From positions 62,001 through 126,000 of the forward strand of contig ARYC01017492.1 in assembly GCA_000711775.1 (NCBI GenBank): a stretch of 64,000 bases of DNA, read 5' to 3'. Position 1 is the stretch's first letter, and each line of letters starts with the position of its first letter. Under the pieces are notes generated by a model. The model saw only the letters and a program-made list of their open reading frames with translations. It ran no database searches and had not been told where the DNA came from. Below are positions 60,800-64,000 of this stretch, piece by piece. Position numbers and translations under genes: made by a program. The stretch is from Oxytricha trifallax. Lineage: Eukaryota > Ciliophora > Spirotrichea > Sporadotrichida > Oxytrichidae.

Positions 60800-61460
60800 C
60801 GAGTTAGGTTTTATATTATTACTTGACTCTAGAAAATACTTCTTCAATAAAGTAATACTCAGAACTATAGGGAGCATTAGAGATGCACTCCCATCCATTG
60901 CTTTTAATATGGCTTTGCTTACAAAGAGTATGATGGAGTAACAAATTGTCCCAGAATATAATGACACCTCTGCCAGAGTTTTTTAAATGGAGGTACTCAA
61001 GAAAGCTCAAACAATCATAGGAATTGATTGAGAATGGCTTTATCAGGTACCTCCAATCCTTTTTCCCAGCTTATGTCTACTATTGCTGCATATGTTTTTA
61101 AAGATATCCCATACTTGCTCAGCTGGCAGTCACTGTAAGGTAGCGCCCATGATTTGGCATTCGATTGGAAGGTTTGAAAATAATTTCCTCAATTTAGATT
61201 ATTTTCTAGAGTAGCTCTGCTTTTAAAGTGAGCTTACTAAAACATTCTAGTCGCTATAATTTAAGTGTTTCAAGTTATACAGTTGTCATCCGTTTTTTAG
61301 TTTTTATCATTTGTATTTTTCTTATGTTTTCTGTATATTCTACAGAGCTAAGAAGTGGATATGGTATACTCAGGAAACTCCCTATGTATTTTGATAGCTC
61401 TTAATTAAAAAGATAACCCTTAATATTTTCTGAAAGTTGTTGCTGAAATGGCTAGTTGAA
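60800..61460 (-). pseudogene. DD34E transposase (copy C), frameshifted
   Basis: Helix-turn-helix region KYQGLSFQLRAIKIHREFPE then YTISTSQLCRIYRKHKK. The first catalytic block reads EEIIFKP near 61185, where copy A has DEVIFKP, so the first Asp appears to be Glu here. Then LKTYAAIVDISWEKGLEVPD, SFLEYLHLKNSGRGVIIFWD (second Asp, 60950-60948), and NAPYSSEYYFIEEVFSRVK with the catalytic Glu exactly 34 residues on, in one frame. Several shifts occur upstream. Confidence 0.8.
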
Positions 61461-62999
61461 TGAATGCTTCAGACAGTATTTTTTTGTTTCTTAGATTTTT
61501 ATATCTCGATTTGATTATCTTGAAGTGCACATGCTTTGAAGAGTTTCTTAATTTAGTAAGCAGGTACGCCAAGGATGAATGTAACTTATTTATAACTTAC
61601 TAAAATTTGATTGAATAAAGCTGGGGTTTATGAACCATGCCGTAGCCAACACCCATAGTTTTTCAGTTTTTGTAAGTGCTTATCTTCTAGTTTTACCATT
61701 TCTTATATTCTGTTTTATTTATATTTCTAAAAAATAATCTTACTTTACTTAAAAATATATTATGAATATATATATATTTTACTTAATAGTGCTGAATTAT
61801 TCATTAAAATATATAGTTAATATATTAATTGTCTTAAGTTTTGTTAACTTTAATTTTTCAAAAACATTAGAAAAAATGGGTTTTTAATCATAGTACAAAG
61901 ATTTAAACGATTTTTTGACTGTAAAATTTTCAACAAAAATTTTAAAGAATGATTGCTCCATTTTGAAAATTGAGAAATATACAAAAAATTATTGTAAATT
62001 TTTGGGAATTTTAGCTAAAGTGTTGAAAATTATATATATAATTAGTTCCAAAGGACTTAAAATGTTTCAAATTAGACTTAGAACATTTTGTCAATAGAGG
62101 TAGTTATATATAGTCATAAGTCAGAGTGTAAAAGATTCATCTTTAAAAAAAGAGAAAATCTATTAATTTTAAGGTATTTTATTTATAAATTAATTACTAT
62201 CTTCAAAAATAACTAGGAGAGTAATGACGTGTCGAAATATAGTATCATTTGTAAAGGATTTGTAGATCATTTAAAAAAAATGCAAAAAATATACTGAAAA
62301 TGAAGATTAACAACACTTTAAAATCATAAGAAACAAAGGAATAATTGACTTGAAATATTTAATATAAATCACAATTATATCGAACATGACTATGCTGGAT
62401 AGCGAGAAATTAAATTGTATGAATAACTTTCGCCTGCAAAGAAACCATCTTAAATGATTTAGAGTTGATTAATTGACTAGAATATTGGGAATGAGAAGAA
62501 AGCCGATGAAAAATTCACAAGTTTAGAAATTATTCAATAATATGATACAGTTTTATAGAATTTAGTGGAGAAGCTGATAATCAAAGATTAGTGATAAAGA
62601 TAAGTAGCAAATGTATATAATTTAAGACTTAATGAATTATGTGATGAAATACGAAGTAGAATAGTAAGTTCATGTGAAAGAACAGATCTTATGTGTTAAA
62701 TATTGATAAATTATTATTTAATTTGTTATATTTACCTTAAATGGCTCCTATAATTACTAAATCTTTAAATTAAATTATTATTGTATATTCTTAATAAGTT
62801 AGTAATTTATTACCTTTAATATTACATTTTAATCGGCCCTTTCTGAATAAATTGCAAATTTCTCATGAATAACATTATAATAATTTAGCTATAATCCATT
62901 TATTTAAAATAAAACTTTAAAATTTCACAAGTTAAATGTGAATATCTAATTATAAATAAATAAGTTCTTGTAATAAATCAAAATTAATGATGTATAATT
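61461..62999. other. AT-rich stretch, no gene supported
   Basis: Spacer beyond transposase copy C. A 60-codon Lys/Ile-rich frame near 61915-62097 looks like chance. No element end recognised. Confidence 0.35.
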
Positions 63000-63184
63000 A
63001 TTTATCCTTGGCACTTTTTCTCTTATTATTGAATTTTAAAGGCCTATTTGATTATCAAAGGAACTTGATTGAGTTGTTGCATGACAAGGAGCATACCATA
63101 TACGTGTTTGGACTCGAAGCTTGGAATGTGCCACTTGGCTATCTATTCTTGCATTTACTCAATCAATGGGATAGTATTTAAATG
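63000..63184 (+). CDS. Coding-like island, hypothetical
   Basis: An open frame whose second half is GC-richer and protein-like: FDYQRNLIELLHDKEHTIYV, FGLEAWNVPLGYLFLHLLNQ, WDSI. It then runs into AT-rich sequence through TAA (Gln). It may be an MDS. No family is recognised. Confidence 0.35.
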
Positions 63185-63559
63185 ATATTATACTTCATTA
63201 TATAAATATAATTTCAATTTATTGTTAATGAACAATTACTAATAAATCATCACAATGATTTATCAAACAAAATCCAAATAAAATAATAGGGGTGTGAAAA
63301 ATAGAGTTGAACATTTAAAGTTCTGTTTTCTACAAAAGGACAAGTTTTGAAGTCTAATTAGCATACAAACTAAGCTTTCCGTTGAGAAATACATTGCATC
63401 ATTCAGATTCAATCAATATTAGGCCTATTTATGATCTTTTCTTCTAAACTATTTTAATTTCAAGCATTAAATGTTTGTAAATATAATTTTATGTTATTAT
63501 ATATCTTTTATGTCTTTAATTAGTGATTTCATTTATTGCTATTTTCTTGCAATTTGTTT

Positions 63560-63720
63560 AGTGATTTCAGGAAAGAATCAATTAGAAGGGGGCTTTACTT
63601 AGCACTGTGTGCACTCCGCCATATCTGCTTATTCAAGGTGGTGCTCATCGGATACCTTCATTTACTGTAGCTACAAAGAAACTATTTGCTGCTGTTCAAC
63701 GGTTGCTTTAAATAAGGTTT
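63560..63720. other. GC-rich coding-like island, strand unresolved
   Basis: Three frames are open, two on + and one on -. On + one reads KGALLSTVCTPPYLLIQGGA then HRIPSFTVATKKLFAAVQRL. On - one reads MKVSDEHHLEQADMAECTQC then QVKPPSN to TGA. GC contrast with the flanks is clear, so a gene segment is likely, but the strand cannot be chosen. Confidence 0.35.
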
Positions 63721-64000
63721 ACCCTTTCAAATTATTTGTTAAATTATTTAAAATACTTTTTTATTATATTTATATTTATTAATACAATCTTATATATTTG
63801 CTGATTAGTATTACAAAATTGCTGTGTATAAGAATTCGAATTTTCTCTCCATTTGAAGCTATACTTACTACTGAGGCTATAATCAATTCAATAGCACTAC
63901 ATCGGCATGTTTCAGTGAATACTACTAAGATTTAACGCACTTAAATGTTAAAACATGTTTTACGAATGTCTGATTTATCGTTCTATTAAGAATGCTTAAT
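63721..64000. other. AT-rich end of window, nothing seen
   Basis: No feature recognised in the last 280 bp. Confidence 0.35.

Overview
The window looks like germline (micronuclear) DNA of a ciliate, most likely a hypotrich such as an Oxytricha/Stylonychia relative. Three things support this. First, the recognisable proteins read through only if TAA and TAG are glutamine and TGA is the sole stop. Second, two places carry C4A4/G4T4 telomere-type repeats (40470-40481 and 40979-40995), and one matches the end of a large inverted-repeat element, as in the hypotrich TBE transposons. Third, the DNA is extremely AT-rich and holds small GC-richer coding islands, transposon fossils, foldbacks and short (32-43 nt) GT..AG introns. 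Tetrahymena and Paramecium share the code but have other telomere repeats. No rRNA, tRNA or CRISPR was recognised. The genus is inference.

Layout. 1-4.2 kb: coding islands, including an MT-A70 methyltransferase whose N-terminal and C-terminal halves lie on opposite strands. 4.2-19.9 kb: AT-rich DNA with small inverted-repeat elements, the first copy of a 1.5-kb repeat, a foldback and coding islands. 19.9-25.3 kb: a transposon cluster with a DD34E transposase (+), a C2H2 zinc-finger/MT-A70 gene (-), a small coiled-coil protein gene (+, called the '22-kDa-like' gene here) and a second transposase (-) split by a foldback that carries its own coding island. 25.3-40.4 kb: dispersed repeats, the second copy of the 1.5-kb repeat and coding islands. 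40.46-50.88 kb: a 10.4-kb element with about 120-bp terminal inverted repeats, carrying a DD34E transposase, a 22-kDa-like gene and a large SecA-like ATPase. 51.76-52.99 kb: a palindrome of over 1.2 kb with an open frame in its loop. 54.8-56.4 kb: dispersed repeats. 57.1-61.5 kb: another zinc-finger/MT-A70, 22-kDa-like and transposase set in the same order and orientation as the 21-25 kb set. 63.0-63.7 kb: two coding islands.

How the genes fit together: the 22-kDa-like gene occurs three times, always beside a DDE transposase and a third large gene, either zinc-finger/MT-A70 or SecA-like. I read these as copies of one class of TBE-like transposon with an exchangeable third gene. Nearly all copies carry frameshifts or TGA codons, so they are fossils. 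The protein-level matches between copies are what make these calls solid.

Caution for the small 'coding islands': in DNA this AT-rich with only TGA as stop, open frames of 50-130 codons arise often by chance. Calls without homology therefore rest on local GC, residue composition and sometimes splice signals, and get low confidence. Some may be macronuclear-destined segments (MDSs); I could not verify pointer repeats by eye.
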